Below are positions 48,391 through 57,861 of a stretch of DNA of 58,420 bases, one piece after another (the stretch's first letter is position 1; the number at the start of each line of letters is the position of its first letter). The stretch lies in NCBI RefSeq assembly GCF_014489845.1, contig NZ_JABURY010000017.1, forward strand, positions 1 to 58,420. The letters are read 5' to 3'. This DNA is from Frischella japonica. GTDB taxonomy: Bacteria > Pseudomonadota > Gammaproteobacteria > Enterobacterales > Orbaceae. Position numbers and translations under genes: made by a program. The notes beneath the pieces are model-generated. The model was not told the origin of the DNA. It searched no databases and was given only the letters and a program-made list of their open reading frames with translations.

Positions 48391-49080
48391 ATGAAACTAT
48401 TAGTTGTTGAAGATGAAACAAAAACGGGCGAATATCTACGGCAAGGCTTAGTTGAATCTGGTTTTATTGTCGATCTTACGAATAATGGTTTAGATGGTTA
48501 TCACAGAGCCATGACCGAAGAATATGACCTCATTATTTTAGATGTCATGTTGCCTGACATTAGTGGATGGAAAATCATTCAGTCATTACGAGATGCCGGC
48601 AAAGAGACGCAGATCATATTTTTGACAGCTATGGGTAGTGTTGAAGATAAAGTTAAAGGTCTTAATCTTGGTGCTGATGATTATCTGGTTAAACCGTTCT
48701 CTTTCGCCGAACTATTAGCAAGAATCAAATCCCTTCTTAGGCGTAATGTCCCACAAGTTAGTTTACATCAATTGACCATTGCTGATTTAGTCATGGATTT
48801 ACCTAAACGCACTGTAACTCGTGCAGGTAAACGTATCGAATTAACCAACAAAGAATTTTTACTACTGGAATATTTCTTACGTTATCAGGGTGAAGTTTTA
48901 CCTCGTTCATTAATTGCTTCGCAAGTATGGGATATGAACTTTGATAGTGATACAAATGTTATAGATGTTGCGGTAAGACGTTTGCGCAATAAAATAGATG
49001 CGCCTTTTGAACCAAAATTAATTCATACAATTCGTGGAATGGGATATAAACTGGATGTTTTTAACGAAAACGAAATATAA
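48391..49080 (+). CDS. cusR: Response regulator, CusR/CopR type
   Basis: OmpR-family regulator closest to CusR, which answers periplasmic copper or silver in E. coli. The 229-residue protein has the receiver domain (1-120) with phospho-acceptor Asp51 in [13 protein letters not shown] and switch Lys in [16 protein letters not shown], and a winged-helix DNA-binding domain (about 130-225) that contains [20 protein letters not shown], nearly identical to CusR. AAAGGAAAA precedes the ATG. The next gene, its sensor kinase, overlaps it. The copper-efflux operon cusCFBA, usually divergent, is absent here. Confidence 0.85.
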   Translation: MKLLVVEDETKTGEYLRQGLVESGFIVDLTNNGLDGYHRAMTEEYDLIILDVMLPDISGWKIIQSLRDAGKETQIIFLTAMGSVEDKVKGLNLGADDYLVKPFSFAELLARIKSLLRRNVPQVSLHQLTIADLVMDLPKRTVTRAGKRIELTNKEFLLLEYFLRYQGEVLPRSLIASQVWDMNFDSDTNVIDVAVRRLRNKIDAPFEPKLIHTIRGMGYKLDVFNENEI

Positions 49081-50509
49081 AAAACTAATACATTTCTTCA
49101 CAATGATACGCATGCCGCTCATTGTTTGTTTTTTTACTTGTATACTCCTTTATGGCTTAAGTCATTTTATTGAACGTTCTTTTGAAAAATATTCTGTTGC
49201 GCAAAACATAGCGGAATTACATTCGGTTATTGAATCAATTGAACGTGAAATATCTTATTATGATCCGCAAGAAGATCGCGAAAATCTTATTCAAAATATT
49301 TTGTTAATTCTTGCTAGCCATAATCGCTTATTGGTTTGTATTGTTGATGAACAAAACAACATTTTATATAAAACTCGAGGACCAAATTTATTACTAACGC
49401 GCAATAAATTAAATTATCACTCAATAATAAGTAAACAAAAAACAGCAATTTGGAACTATAACCATCATTCATATCGTGTTGCTGCTTCGGATTTTCTTAC
49501 CTTAAAAGGTAAAAAATATACGACATTTATTGCTATCGAACGCGATTATCAAATTGAGTTTATTAATCGTCTACATGATGGTCTAATATTACTAATATTT
49601 ATTGCTTGCCTTCTCACCCTTTTTGGTACTTTATTAACAATTTATATTACCCAAAAACCAATTAATCGATTAATCAAAATCATTGAATCAGTTAACAGCA
49701 AAAGTTTGAATTATCGTATTCCGATCAATACTGTCCCTGTTAAGTACATAAGTTTAATCAAAGCATTTAATAATATGTTGAGTCGAATGGAATTTGTCTT
49801 TCAACGTCAAAGTAATTTCACCGCTGATATTGCCCATGAAATGCGTACTCCTATTACAAATTTAACCACACAAACTCAAATCGCCCTTAATAATGCTAGA
49901 ACAACCAGTGAATATAAAGAGGTACTGTATTCACATTTGGAGGAGTTTGAACGTTTATCGCAAACCATTACTGATATGCTTTTTTTGGCACATGCGGATA
50001 ATAAACTACTCAAACCCGAACTAAGTGACATTGATATAGTGAAAATGTTTACTGCCATGTTTGATTATTTTGAGTTTATTGCTGAAGAGAAAAATATCAA
50101 ATTGGAATTAAAAGGGCATTGCCATTTAATGCAAGGCGATAAGTTAATGATTAATAGAGCTATTGGTAACTTACTGTCCAATGCGATTGAACATACCCCA
50201 ATTGACGGAACTATCACAGTCAATGTCAATCAAATTAATCAAAAAACCATAAAAATTGTGATTGCAAATCCAGGAAAAGAAATAAATAAAAAGCATCTAC
50301 CACATTTATTCGATCGCTTTTATCGTATTGATGAATCAAGGCATCGTAATGGTCAAGGCGCAGGAATTGGTCTGGCGATTGTTAAATCAATTGTTGAAGC
50401 ACATAACGGTACTATTACTGTCGAATCAGATAAAGCATCAACTCGATTTACGATGATTTTTCCTATATCACAAATCAAAATAAGTAAATTTTATCAGACA
50501 AAAAAGTAA
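49055..50509 (+). CDS. cusS: Sensor histidine kinase, CusS type
   Basis: Inner-membrane kinase for the preceding regulator. The 484-residue protein has two membrane helices (about 20-40 and 180-205) around a ~140-residue periplasmic sensor domain, a HAMP domain, the H-box [17 protein letters not shown]-box [11 protein letters not shown] and G-box [20 protein letters not shown]. Kinase core and heavy-metal-sensor layout match CusS. The periplasmic part lacks the Met/His-rich stretch of E. coli CusS, although HH occurs ([10 protein letters not shown]), so the ligand may differ. Start at 49055 overlaps cusR by 26 nt; ATG 49103 is an alternative. Confidence 0.83.
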   Translation: MFLTKTKYKKLIHFFTMIRMPLIVCFFTCILLYGLSHFIERSFEKYSVAQNIAELHSVIESIEREISYYDPQEDRENLIQNILLILASHNRLLVCIVDEQNNILYKTRGPNLLLTRNKLNYHSIISKQKTAIWNYNHHSYRVAASDFLTLKGKKYTTFIAIERDYQIEFINRLHDGLILLIFIACLLTLFGTLLTIYITQKPINRLIKIIESVNSKSLNYRIPINTVPVKYISLIKAFNNMLSRMEFVFQRQSNFTADIAHEMRTPITNLTTQTQIALNNARTTSEYKEVLYSHLEEFERLSQTITDMLFLAHADNKLLKPELSDIDIVKMFTAMFDYFEFIAEEKNIKLELKGHCHLMQGDKLMINRAIGNLLSNAIEHTPIDGTITVNVNQINQKTIKIVIANPGKEINKKHLPHLFDRFYRIDESRHRNGQGAGIGLAIVKSIVEAHNGTITVESDKASTRFTMIFPISQIKISKFYQTKK

Positions 50510-50622
50510 AAAATATTATTCATCATGGAAGTTGTTGTATAATGCTGTGCCATTAAATAGGTGATTCACTCGATTCAACACTTTGCAAAAGTAACAATAT
50601 TGAAATTAAATTTTCGACAATC

Positions 50623-50688
50623 AGTGCTAATAATTTAATTGAAAAATTAATTGTAAAATATTTTTTTTTACAATAAATTATTAGCGCT
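50623..50688. repeat. Long imperfect inverted repeat upstream of mrcA
   Basis: Outer arms AGTGCTAATAATTT and AAATTATTAGCGCT (one G-T pair in RNA), inner arms ATTGTAAAA and TTTTACAAT. Together they could form a 66-nt hairpin in the mrcA leader or mark a decayed small transposable element. The rest of 50510-50767 shows only a TATAAT at 50538. Confidence 0.5.
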
Positions 50689-50767
50689 GCAAAAATAATG
50701 TTAACATATTGATATTTTTTAAAATAGTGAACTAAACTATACATAAAATTAACTTAGGAATAATTTA

Positions 50768-53392
50768 GTGAAGTATTTTCGTTGGTTTCTTAAACTTCTT
50801 ATCATTGGTATTTTATCGGGCGCTGTTATTATTTTTGCCGGATATTTCTACTATTCCAAAAATTTACCGGATGTGACTCGTTTAAAAGATGTACGATTAC
50901 AAACACCGATGCAAGTTTTAAGCAGCGAGGGAGAACTTATTGCAACCTTTGGTGAGTACCGTCGGCTTCCACTTAAATATGAAGATATCCCCCCTGTTGT
51001 TATCAATGCCATTATTGCAACTGAAGATTCACGTTTTTATGAACACTTTGGTATTGATCCCATCGGCATTTTGCGCGCAATGTATATTGGTTTAAAAAAT
51101 CATAAGTTTTCCCAGGGTGGCAGTACCATTACACAGCAAGTTGCCAAGAACTTTTTCTTAACCCCTGAACGAAGTGTTGGCCGCAAAATTAGAGAAATAA
51201 TTTTAGCTATTCGTATGGAAAAAGAGTTGTCGAAAGAAGAAATCATCGCATTATATTTAAACATGATTAATTTCGGCTCTCGAGCATATGGTATTGGCTC
51301 GGCAGCATACACTTTTTATGGTAAACAAGCGAAAGATCTTACCTTAAGCGAAGCTGCTTTATTAGCTGGTTTACCTAACGCACCTTCTGCTTATAATCCA
51401 ATCTCTTATCCTGAAAAAGCCTTATCTCGTCGTAATTGGGTATTACATCGAATGTTAAATCAACAATTTATTACCCAAGAACAATATGATGAGGCTATCA
51501 GTGAGCCACTTAATGTCGGTTATTATGTGCCGAAAATAGCTTTTTCCGCACCTTATGTTGCCGAAATGGCCAGACAGTTTATGTATGATAAATTTGGGGA
51601 TAGTGCTTACACTGATGGTTATAAAGTTTACACCACTATTTCGAAAAATAATCAAATAGCCGCGAATAATGCAATGCATGAGCAAATTATCAATTATGAT
51701 ATGCGGCATGGCTATCGTGGACCAGAAAAAACATTATGGCAACCAGCAGAAAAAGCTTGGAATAACACGGAAATCGCAGCTGCTTTAACCAATTATTCAT
51801 GCTATCAGGAAATTTGCCCAGCAGTGGTGACTGAATCAAATACCGAACAGGCTAAAGCTATCTTGAATGATGGTAAGACCGTTACCATCAATTTTGACGG
51901 TGTGAAATGGGCTAGACCTTTTATTAGCGACAATCAACAAGGTGCCTTACCCACTACCGTATCGTCTGTGATTAAAACTGGTCAACTAATCTGGGTTAAA
52001 CAGCAAAATGATATTTGGATGCTATCACAAATTCCGGTTATCAATGGAGCAATAGTATCAATAGATCCTGAAAATGGTGCAATTAAAGCGTTGATCGGTG
52101 GCTTTGATTATAATATCAGCAAGTTCAATCGCGCAACACAAGCTATTCGGCAAATTGGTTCCACCATTAAACCGTTTATTTATTCAGCTGCATTAGATAA
52201 AGGTTTAACACTGGCAACCGTTATCAATGATGCACCAATCATGCGTAGTAATGCAGGAAGCGAAGTATGGCGACCAAAAAACTCACCGGCAATCTATGCT
52301 GGTCCACTACGTCTAAGAATTGGGCTAAGTATGTCAAAAAATGTCATGATGGTGAGAACACTCCGTGCGATCGGCGTCGATTATGCAGCAAAGTATCTGG
52401 AACGGTTCGGTTTTCCGCATGATAACATATCGCGTAATGAGTCATTAGCTCTAGGTTCTGCCTCATTCACGCCTTTACAAGTTGCTCGTGCATACTCGGT
52501 TATCGCCAATGGTGGCTATTTAATTACGCCTTATTTAATTAATAAAATTGAATATAGTGAAGGGGATTTGATTTATCAGCATCAACCTGAGATTGCATGT
52601 AAAGATTGTTTGATTGAATCATCTTACAAAAATGAAAATGCTGAAACAGCAAATTTAGACAATGTTGAAAAAGTTGCACAATCAAACGAACAAGAAGAGC
52701 CAGAGCAAGAAAAATTACGAGCAGAAGACAATATGTTATTACCAAGGGCTGATATTCCATTTAGACAACTCATTAATCCAGATGGAACCGTTAATGTTGA
52801 TAAAACAACCATATCTAAGCAAGATGAGCCTACTTATGCGCCTCATGTTATTAGTAATGAAGTTGCTTTCTTAATTAAAGATGCACTTAAATCAACGGTT
52901 TGGGGAGATCGAGATAATCAGTGGCGCGGTACAGCTTCACGTTCTCGTTCACTAGGACGACATGACATTGGTGGTAAAACCGGCACAACCAATTTATCGA
53001 AAGATGTTTGGTTTGCAGGGTTTGCTCCCCATTTAATGACCACTGTTTGGTTAGGTTTTGATGATCACCGTCGCGAACTTGGTCGAGCAAGACAAAATAT
53101 TTACAATGATAAAGCACCAACTACTGGAGAAGCAGGCGGTAATCTTGCTAATCCAATCTGGAATAATTATATGCAACAAATTTTAAAAGATGTTCCAGAA
53201 GAATCTGAAATTAAACCGGCTTCAATTATTAGTGTTTTAATTGATAAAAAAACAGGTTTACTTGCACCACAACCAAATAGTCATTCTATACCAGAATATT
53301 TTATTGAAGGCACCGAACCAACTAAGTATGCAACTAAAGAAGTGGGAACCAAAGTCACTGATGAACAAGGTGTTACTTCGGAATTATTTTAA
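50768..53392 (+). CDS. mrcA: Penicillin-binding protein 1A
   Basis: Bifunctional peptidoglycan synthase of the inner membrane. The 874-residue protein (E. coli PBP1a 850) has one N-terminal membrane anchor, a glycosyltransferase domain (about 55-230) with the catalytic Glu in IATEDSRFYEHFG and GGSTITQQVAKNFF, an OB-like insert, and a transpeptidase domain with nucleophile Ser in RQIGSTIKPF, SMSKNVM-type SxN and KTGTT. A Glu/Gln-rich linker (NVEKVAQSNEQEEPEQEK) near residue 640 is extra. GTG start with TTAGGAATAATTTA upstream. Followed 26 nt later by rsmD. Confidence 0.93.
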   Translation: MKYFRWFLKLLIIGILSGAVIIFAGYFYYSKNLPDVTRLKDVRLQTPMQVLSSEGELIATFGEYRRLPLKYEDIPPVVINAIIATEDSRFYEHFGIDPIGILRAMYIGLKNHKFSQGGSTITQQVAKNFFLTPERSVGRKIREIILAIRMEKELSKEEIIALYLNMINFGSRAYGIGSAAYTFYGKQAKDLTLSEAALLAGLPNAPSAYNPISYPEKALSRRNWVLHRMLNQQFITQEQYDEAISEPLNVGYYVPKIAFSAPYVAEMARQFMYDKFGDSAYTDGYKVYTTISKNNQIAANNAMHEQIINYDMRHGYRGPEKTLWQPAEKAWNNTEIAAALTNYSCYQEICPAVVTESNTEQAKAILNDGKTVTINFDGVKWARPFISDNQQGALPTTVSSVIKTGQLIWVKQQNDIWMLSQIPVINGAIVSIDPENGAIKALIGGFDYNISKFNRATQAIRQIGSTIKPFIYSAALDKGLTLATVINDAPIMRSNAGSEVWRPKNSPAIYAGPLRLRIGLSMSKNVMMVRTLRAIGVDYAAKYLERFGFPHDNISRNESLALGSASFTPLQVARAYSVIANGGYLITPYLINKIEYSEGDLIYQHQPEIACKDCLIESSYKNENAETANLDNVEKVAQSNEQEEPEQEKLRAEDNMLLPRADIPFRQLINPDGTVNVDKTTISKQDEPTYAPHVISNEVAFLIKDALKSTVWGDRDNQWRGTASRSRSLGRHDIGGKTGTTNLSKDVWFAGFAPHLMTTVWLGFDDHRRELGRARQNIYNDKAPTTGEAGGNLANPIWNNYMQQILKDVPEESEIKPASIISVLIDKKTGLLAPQPNSHSIPEYFIEGTEPTKYATKEVGTKVTDEQGVTSELF

Positions 53393-53418
53393 TTTAATAT
53401 TGAACATGAGAATTATTA

Positions 53419-53985
53419 ATGAATGGATTCATTAGAGTCATCGGTGGTAAATGGCGAGGACGTAAACTACCCGTTTTGGATAGTAATGGTTTACGTCCTA
53501 CAACTGATCGCGTTAAAGAAACATTGTTTAACTGGTTAATGCCAGTCTTACAAAATGCAAGGTGTTTAGATTGCTATAGTGGCAGTGGTTCTTTAGGGTT
53601 TGAAACACTATCGCGTGGAGCTCAACATACGGTATTGTTGGAAAAAAATCCTACTGTAACTAATCAATTGAAAAAAAATAGTCAATTATTAAAAACCGAT
53701 AATATCGAAATTCATCTTACTGATACGTTAAATTGGTTAAACAGACCAGCAATACAGAAGTTTGATTTGGTGTTTATCGATCCCCCTTTTCATCATAATT
53801 TAGCTGAAGCAACAGTAGCATTATTGGAAAATAATGGTTGGTTAAAAGCAGGTGCTTATATTTATATTGAAACTGAATTACAAAATAATAAATTATTTCA
53901 GCATATTCCATCCAACTGGCACTTACATCGTGAAAAAATTGCCGGACAAGTTTATTCTCGTTTATTTATAAGAGCGGACGCATAA
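53419..53985 (+). CDS. rsmD: 16S rRNA (guanine966-N2)-methyltransferase RsmD
   Basis: Methylates G966 of 16S rRNA in the small subunit. The 188-residue protein shows IRVIGGKWRGRKLPVLDSNG, LRPTTDRVKETLFNWL, motif I CLDCYSGSGSLGFETLSRG and the catalytic DPPF in FIDPPFHHN. Its last base overlaps the start of the DUF1145 gene, the same rsmD-yhhL order as in E. coli. Confidence 0.94.
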   Translation: MNGFIRVIGGKWRGRKLPVLDSNGLRPTTDRVKETLFNWLMPVLQNARCLDCYSGSGSLGFETLSRGAQHTVLLEKNPTVTNQLKKNSQLLKTDNIEIHLTDTLNWLNRPAIQKFDLVFIDPPFHHNLAEATVALLENNGWLKAGAYIYIETELQNNKLFQHIPSNWHLHREKIAGQVYSRLFIRADA

Positions 53986-54248
53986 TGTTTATTTATATTG
54001 GTAAAACAGTTTATCTGTGTATTTGGTTATTTTTATTATTTAACTTCATCCATCCTTACCCTGCTCCTGCTGACATGTTAGCTTATATAGCTTTTGTCAC
54101 GTTTTTTATATTGCATGGATTACAGGCTTGGTTACTTAATTCAACGTTGTCACGTCAAGAGAAACAACAACACCATTTCCGAGTACTTAAACTTTTTATC
54201 TTTGGCTTTATTGAAGCAATGAGTTGGAAAAAAAACAAGCATAAATAA
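53985..54248 (+). CDS. yhhL: DUF1145 membrane protein YhhL
   Basis: An 87-residue membrane protein with three hydrophobic segments (residues 6-25, 30-52, 66-80), beginning FIYIGKTVYLCIWLFLLFNF and containing the short PYPAP turn. Matches the DUF1145 family (E. coli YhhL) by size, topology and position after rsmD. Function unknown. It overlaps rsmD by one base. Confidence 0.85.
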   Translation: MFIYIGKTVYLCIWLFLLFNFIHPYPAPADMLAYIAFVTFFILHGLQAWLLNSTLSRQEKQQHHFRVLKLFIFGFIEAMSWKKNKHK

Positions 54249-54256
54249 AAAAATGC

Positions 54257-54284
54257 TTGCAAACGAATTATTTTTTTGTATAAT
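54257..54284 (+). promoter_or_regulatory. Promoter of tRNA-Gly
   Basis: -35 TTGCAA, 16-nt spacer, perfect -10 TATAAT, then a GC-rich discriminator GTAGCCCG typical of stringently controlled stable-RNA promoters. The tRNA begins 31 nt after the -10. Confidence 0.85.
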
Positions 54285-54315
54285 GTAGCCCGTTCCAGTT
54301 TAGAACAAGCCGCAT

Positions 54316-54391
54316 GCGGGAATAGCTCAGTTGGTAGAGCGCAACCTTGCCAAGGTTGAGGTCGCGAGTTCGAACCTCGTTTCCCGCTCCA
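54316..54391 (+). tRNA. tRNA-Gly (anticodon GCC)
   Basis: 76-nt cloverleaf: acceptor GCGGGAA with TTCCCGC, D-arm GCTCAGTTGGTAGAGC, anticodon loop TTGCCAA (GCC) closed by CAACC/GGTTG, T-arm GAGTTCGAACCTC, encoded CCA. Accessory DNA (an IS and immunity genes) begins about 240 nt downstream. The gap 54392-54634 holds no recognisable feature. Confidence 0.97.
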
Positions 54392-54710
54392 ATATTACGT
54401 TTAAACACTTCTCTATATGTCTTTAATTAATTGATGAATCGAGCATTTTACGTTTTATCTGTCTTTAGAGATTTTTTATTAATATCGAACATCTAAGGCA
54501 AAATGAATACAAAATAAGGCACGCAATTTTTATACTTTATTTTGTTATCTTCCTGCACAGTACATACCTATTCTTACATTTCTTCGATTTAACTATCTCG
54601 TATTGTCGTTCCGACTATTCAGAATAATGGAGGTTGACCTTTCCCCCCAAATAAATACCAGAACTTAAATGAGATTTCCATTAGAATTAAGCAAACAAGG
54701 CGATCTCATT

Positions 54711-54974
54711 ATGAAAAAATGATTCACTGAAGAACAAATCATTAAAGCAATTAAGCGCTATGAAGCAGGAGTCAAGGTTGATGACTTATGTCGAGAGTTA
54801 GGCATTTCAGCGGGTACATTTTATCATTGGCGTAGTAAATATGCCGGGCTTGAAGTGAATAAAGCTAAGCGATTGAAAGAGCTTAAATTAGAAAATAATA
54901 AATTAAAAAAGCTCCTTGCTGAAAGAATGCTAGCAGTAGAAGCGATGAAAGATGTGTTACCAAAAAAGTGGTGA
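54711..54974 (+). pseudogene. IS3-family transposase OrfA, nonsense mutation
   Basis: Reads MKK-stop-FTEEQIIKAIKRYEAGVKVD then ELGISAGTFYHWRSKYAGLE and a leucine-zipper-like KRLKELKLENNKLKKLL. This is the OrfA helix-turn-helix protein of IS407-type elements; the family normally has Arg where the TGA at 54720-54722 stands (CGA to TGA). Confidence 0.85.
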
Positions 54975-55780
54975 TTGTTGCAAAACGGCGACGGATTACA
55001 ACACATCTAATTGATAAATTTAAATTAACCGAGTGTAGAGCGTGTTATTTGTCTAATTTGAATCGCAGTGTCTATCACTTTAAGCCCAAAGCAAAGTCAG
55101 ATGAAGGACTAAGAGCTCGTTTAAAAGAGCTGGCTAGTCAGCATCCAAAGTATGGTTATTTAATGTTAAGCAGCTTATTAAAATCAGAGGGCCTAGTCAA
55201 AAATAAAAAGCAAACTTATCGGTTATATTGTGAAGAAAAACTGCCAGTTAGAACCAAAAAGAACGGTAAAATTCATCGTCAAAGAGTGCCATTATTATTA
55301 CCATCAAATGTAAATGAACGATGGTCGATGGATTTTGTATCTGTTCAGCTTGCTAGCCATCGCTGATTCAGGGTATTGAATGTGGTAGATGATTTTTCGC
55401 GGGAGTTAATAGGTCAACTAATTTCAATCAACGGTCAGCAAGTGGCAAGATTTCTAAACCAGTTAATAGAAATAAGGAATAAACCTCAATATATTACTTG
55501 CGATAATGGCAGTAAGTTTACAAGCAAAGCTCTGTTTTTTTGGGCTAAAGAAACAGACAAAACGTTAAATTTTATTCGACCAGGAAAACCGACGCAAAAT
55601 GCCTTTGTTGAAAGTTTAAATGGTAAATTCAGAAATGAATGCCTAAATCAGCATTGGTTTAGGAGCCTAGCTGAAGCACGTTATGAAATTGAGAAATGGC
55701 GCAAACATTACAACTATGTTCGACCTCATAGTGCATTATACTATTTGTCACCTATTGAATATGCCAAACAAGTGGCTTAG
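54968..55780 (+). pseudogene. IS3-family transposase OrfB, nonsense mutation
   Basis: DDE integrase-type catalytic subunit. The reading frame is continuous from 54968 to 55780 except for a TGA at 55364-55366, between ...QLASHR and FRVLNVVDDFSRE; the family has Arg-Arg there, so this is again CGA to TGA. Catalytic region is recognisable: WSMDFVSVQL (first Asp), YITCDNGSKF (second Asp), TQNAFVESLNGKFRNECLN (Glu), and HYNYVRPHSAL near the end. Confidence 0.88.
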
Positions 55781-55858
55781 CATGAATAATCTCATTTAAG
55801 CATTGGTACTGTTATTGGGGAATGGTCAGAATAAAGAATTATATTATAAGATTACTAA

Positions 55859-56100
55859 TTTTTTTCGAAGGAAGAAAATAAAATATTTAGAGATAATCCT
55901 TGCCAGATAAAGAAATAGATGATGCATAGGAAGAGCTTCATGTCAAATTCAGTCAGTATTATATAGATTTTTTAAAGAAATTTGGTGGGAGCTATGTTGG
56001 TGTACCATCAGATGGATTTAATAATTTTGAGATGTTATCTAACCAAACAGTAGTAGATATTACTAAAGAATTCAGAGAAAGCTATAGGATAGGGTCATAA
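55859..56100 (+). pseudogene. SMI1/KNR4 (SUKH)-type immunity gene, broken
   Basis: With one frameshift near 55900 and an in-frame TAG at 55927-55929, the sequence reads FSKEENKIFRDNP, LPDKEIDDA, EELHVKFSQYYIDFLKKFGG and TVVDITKEFRESY. This order (LPxxxIxxAExxLxxxxPxxYxxFLxxxGG ... TVVxxTxxFR) is the SUKH fold signature of immunity proteins against polymorphic toxins. The 5' end is missing next to the IS right end. The gene therefore seems to have been cut by the IS and then decayed. Confidence 0.6.
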
Positions 56101-56103
56101 TTC

Positions 56104-56739
56104 ATGAAAAAAATATTATTAATTTCAGCTTACTTAATTAGTATTTCTTGCTACGGACAAGAAAAGTTAGAATGTCATGAAAAAATAAATAAACAATTAT
56201 TTACAGAATCAAGAGATACTGTCATGGAAAAATTTAATATAGAGGAATTTAATAAACACCAAAAAAATGGCAGTTGGACATTTAAAAAAAATAATGAAAA
56301 ATATTTTTTAACAAAACTACAAGATGAATATTGGGTGGAAATCTCAACAAAACATAATCCTTTTATTCTAAAATGTAATTATTATTCAAATGGAAATATA
56401 AAATTAAAAGGTTTAATATTTCATGGCAACGCTTTTACTAAAGGGGTTGTAGTTGATTATGATAAAGAAGGAAATATTATTAAACAAACAGATTATGATG
56501 CTCCCTATAAAAGTTTTCCGTGGGAAAAAGTAAAACTTTGGTTAGAAAATAGAAAGGTCGATTTGTTGGATCCTTTTACTCGAGTATGGAGAGAAAATGA
56601 AAACAATCGGCCAATTTGGTATTTGAGCTGGGATACAAAAGAACAGGACAAATATGGAAATAAAATTATTCAAGATGTAGAATTAGATGGAGAAAAAGGC
56701 AAAGTGCTTAAAGAAACTACCCATACATTTGAAGAATAA
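56104..56739 (+). CDS. Exported protein with MORN-like repeats, immunity-cluster gene
   Basis: Function not known. Residues 1-18 form a signal peptide (KKILLISAYLISISCYGQ), possibly lipidated at Cys16 since ISISC resembles a weak lipobox. The middle carries NYYSNGNIKLKGLIFHGNAF then TKGVVVDYDKEGNIIKQTDY, which has the YxxxGxxxxxG / YDxxGxxxxxxxY rhythm of MORN or YwqK-type repeats seen in antitoxin and immunity proteins. The C-terminal ~80 residues are rich in Trp (FPWEKVKLWLENR, PIWYLSWDT). It sits between two immunity-type genes, so an immunity role is a reasonable guess. Confidence 0.55.
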   Translation: MKKILLISAYLISISCYGQEKLECHEKINKQLFTESRDTVMEKFNIEEFNKHQKNGSWTFKKNNEKYFLTKLQDEYWVEISTKHNPFILKCNYYSNGNIKLKGLIFHGNAFTKGVVVDYDKEGNIIKQTDYDAPYKSFPWEKVKLWLENRKVDLLDPFTRVWRENENNRPIWYLSWDTKEQDKYGNKIIQDVELDGEKGKVLKETTHTFEE

Positions 56740-56819
56740 ATTCCTGAATAATATAAAGATAAATCAGTTAGAGGGAAAAATAATCATAAAGAAATATCCG
56801 AAGTTAACAAAACCTATAA

Positions 56820-56993
56820 AGGATAAGACTGAATTCGGAAAGAAAGGAAGAATTAGAAGAAAAGCTATACGAAGGATATTCTCGAAAGCATAATCTTTCA
56901 CCGGCAAAAAATGATAAAAAAGACGACCCCATCCTAGATTTTGCGTATTTGCCAGTTAGAGGTGACGAGTCATTCTGTCACCAAATTCGATAA
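56820..56993 (+). pseudogene. Coding relic in the immunity cluster
   Basis: A start-less frame reading ERKEELEEKLYEGYSRKHNL then DDPILDFAYLPVRGDESF and CHQIR-stop. It looks coding by composition (charged, Glu/Lys, no long A/T runs) but lacks a start and is preceded by frameshifted coding-like sequence (56761-56820). Not recognised; probably the end of a decayed immunity or toxin gene. Confidence 0.35.
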
Positions 56994-57013
56994 TAATATC
57001 CGTAAAAACAAAT

Positions 57014-57544
57014 ATGAACTATTCAGAATTTAAAGAAAACCTAAAAAAAATAACTAAAGCAACTTTTTTAAAGTGTGCTAAAAACTTAAAACCAGAAGAA
57101 ATCTGCGGATTTGGTATATATACCGATGAGTCGGTTATGAGCATGTCAATTTGTTGTAACACCATAACCCATTTAAAAGATTTACAGCAAGAGGAAAAGG
57201 GCAATGATGAATACTTCAAATGGAGTATTAATGAATGGCAATATGAAATGATAAATGAAATACACGTTGCAAAAATAAATGAAGAACTATTAAATGAACA
57301 TAGAAAAATATCTGATAAGCAAAGATTATTTGAAAAACATAAAGATAAAATCTTAAACATTGCAGTAGAAGTTTTGCAGGAACTAAAACAGGAATCACTA
57401 TTTAAAAATTTAAACAGAGAATTTGTATTAATGTTTGGTATTAGTGATTTTGATGACAAAGAAATTGAAAAAGCTATTGCGCAAAGACTAAATGATGCAA
57501 CTCAATTTATGCAATTTAAAAATTGGCTAGATTCAGAAGAATAG
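57014..57544 (+). CDS. DUF4303-family protein, probable immunity protein
   Basis: A 176-residue cytosolic protein with the DUF4303 layout: N-terminal helix, then EEICGFGIYTDESVMSMSIC followed by CNTITHLKDL, the W-S-x-x-E-W-Q-Y-E segment (KWSINEWQYEMINE) and a helical C-terminus with LMFGISDFDDKEIEKAI. DUF4303/SUKH-type proteins are usual immunity partners of contact-dependent and Rhs toxins. The ribosome site is poor. No toxin gene is in the window; it may lie to the right. Confidence 0.7.
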   Translation: MNYSEFKENLKKITKATFLKCAKNLKPEEICGFGIYTDESVMSMSICCNTITHLKDLQQEEKGNDEYFKWSINEWQYEMINEIHVAKINEELLNEHRKISDKQRLFEKHKDKILNIAVEVLQELKQESLFKNLNREFVLMFGISDFDDKEIEKAIAQRLNDATQFMQFKNWLDSEE

Positions 57545-57861
57545 AAGCAAATAATATGGCTTAGAAAAAATAATAAGCAAAAAAGTTATTCAGTTCTAAA
57601 AATATAAATAAAAAAACAAAGAAATTTATTAAGCAACTCACGGGCAAATACGCCTGCTCAACAGTTATCACACATAGCGAACAACATGTCGAAGTTCTTG
57701 CAAGAAGAGAAAACGAATTACCAGAAAAGATGATATGAGAAGTAGCCAAACACACAGAAAAATTTTCAAAGAAGTTTTAAACTACGAGACTAAAAAAAGC
57801 TGCCATAATAAGAGATATATCAGGCAAACGATATAAATATAACAGATAAAGGAGGTTGGCT
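57545..57861. other. Interval with a second coding relic
   Basis: From 57631 a start-less frame reads KQLTGKYACSTVITHSEQHV then EVLARRENELPEKMI-stop (57738). It has coding character but no recognisable family, and looks like another decayed member of the cluster. The last 20 bases hold the ribosome site of the next gene. Confidence 0.35.

Larger units (their letters stand above)
54635..55828 (+). mobile_element. IS3-family insertion sequence, inactive (IS407-like)
   Basis: 1,194 bp. The ends are imperfect inverted repeats: the left starts TGACCTTTCCCCCCAAATAA and the right, on the other strand, TGACCATTCCCCAATAACAG; CTTAAATGAGATT lies at 20-40 nt inside both. It carries overlapping orfA and orfB with an A AAA AAG slippery site (54962-54968) in the overlap, the usual IS3 -1 frameshift. 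No clear target-site duplication is visible (AGGT on the left, GAAT on the right). Both frames contain a TGA, so it cannot move by itself. Confidence 0.85.

Noticed and set aside
56687-56893. 68-codon plus-strand frame as a small basic protein
   Set aside because: Begins inside the preceding gene, has no ribosome site, and the overlapping relic frame has better coding character.
57019-57459. 146-codon minus-strand frame opposite the DUF4303 gene
   Set aside because: Ser/Cys/Phe-rich composition is the mirror of an A-rich coding strand; the plus-strand protein matches a known family.
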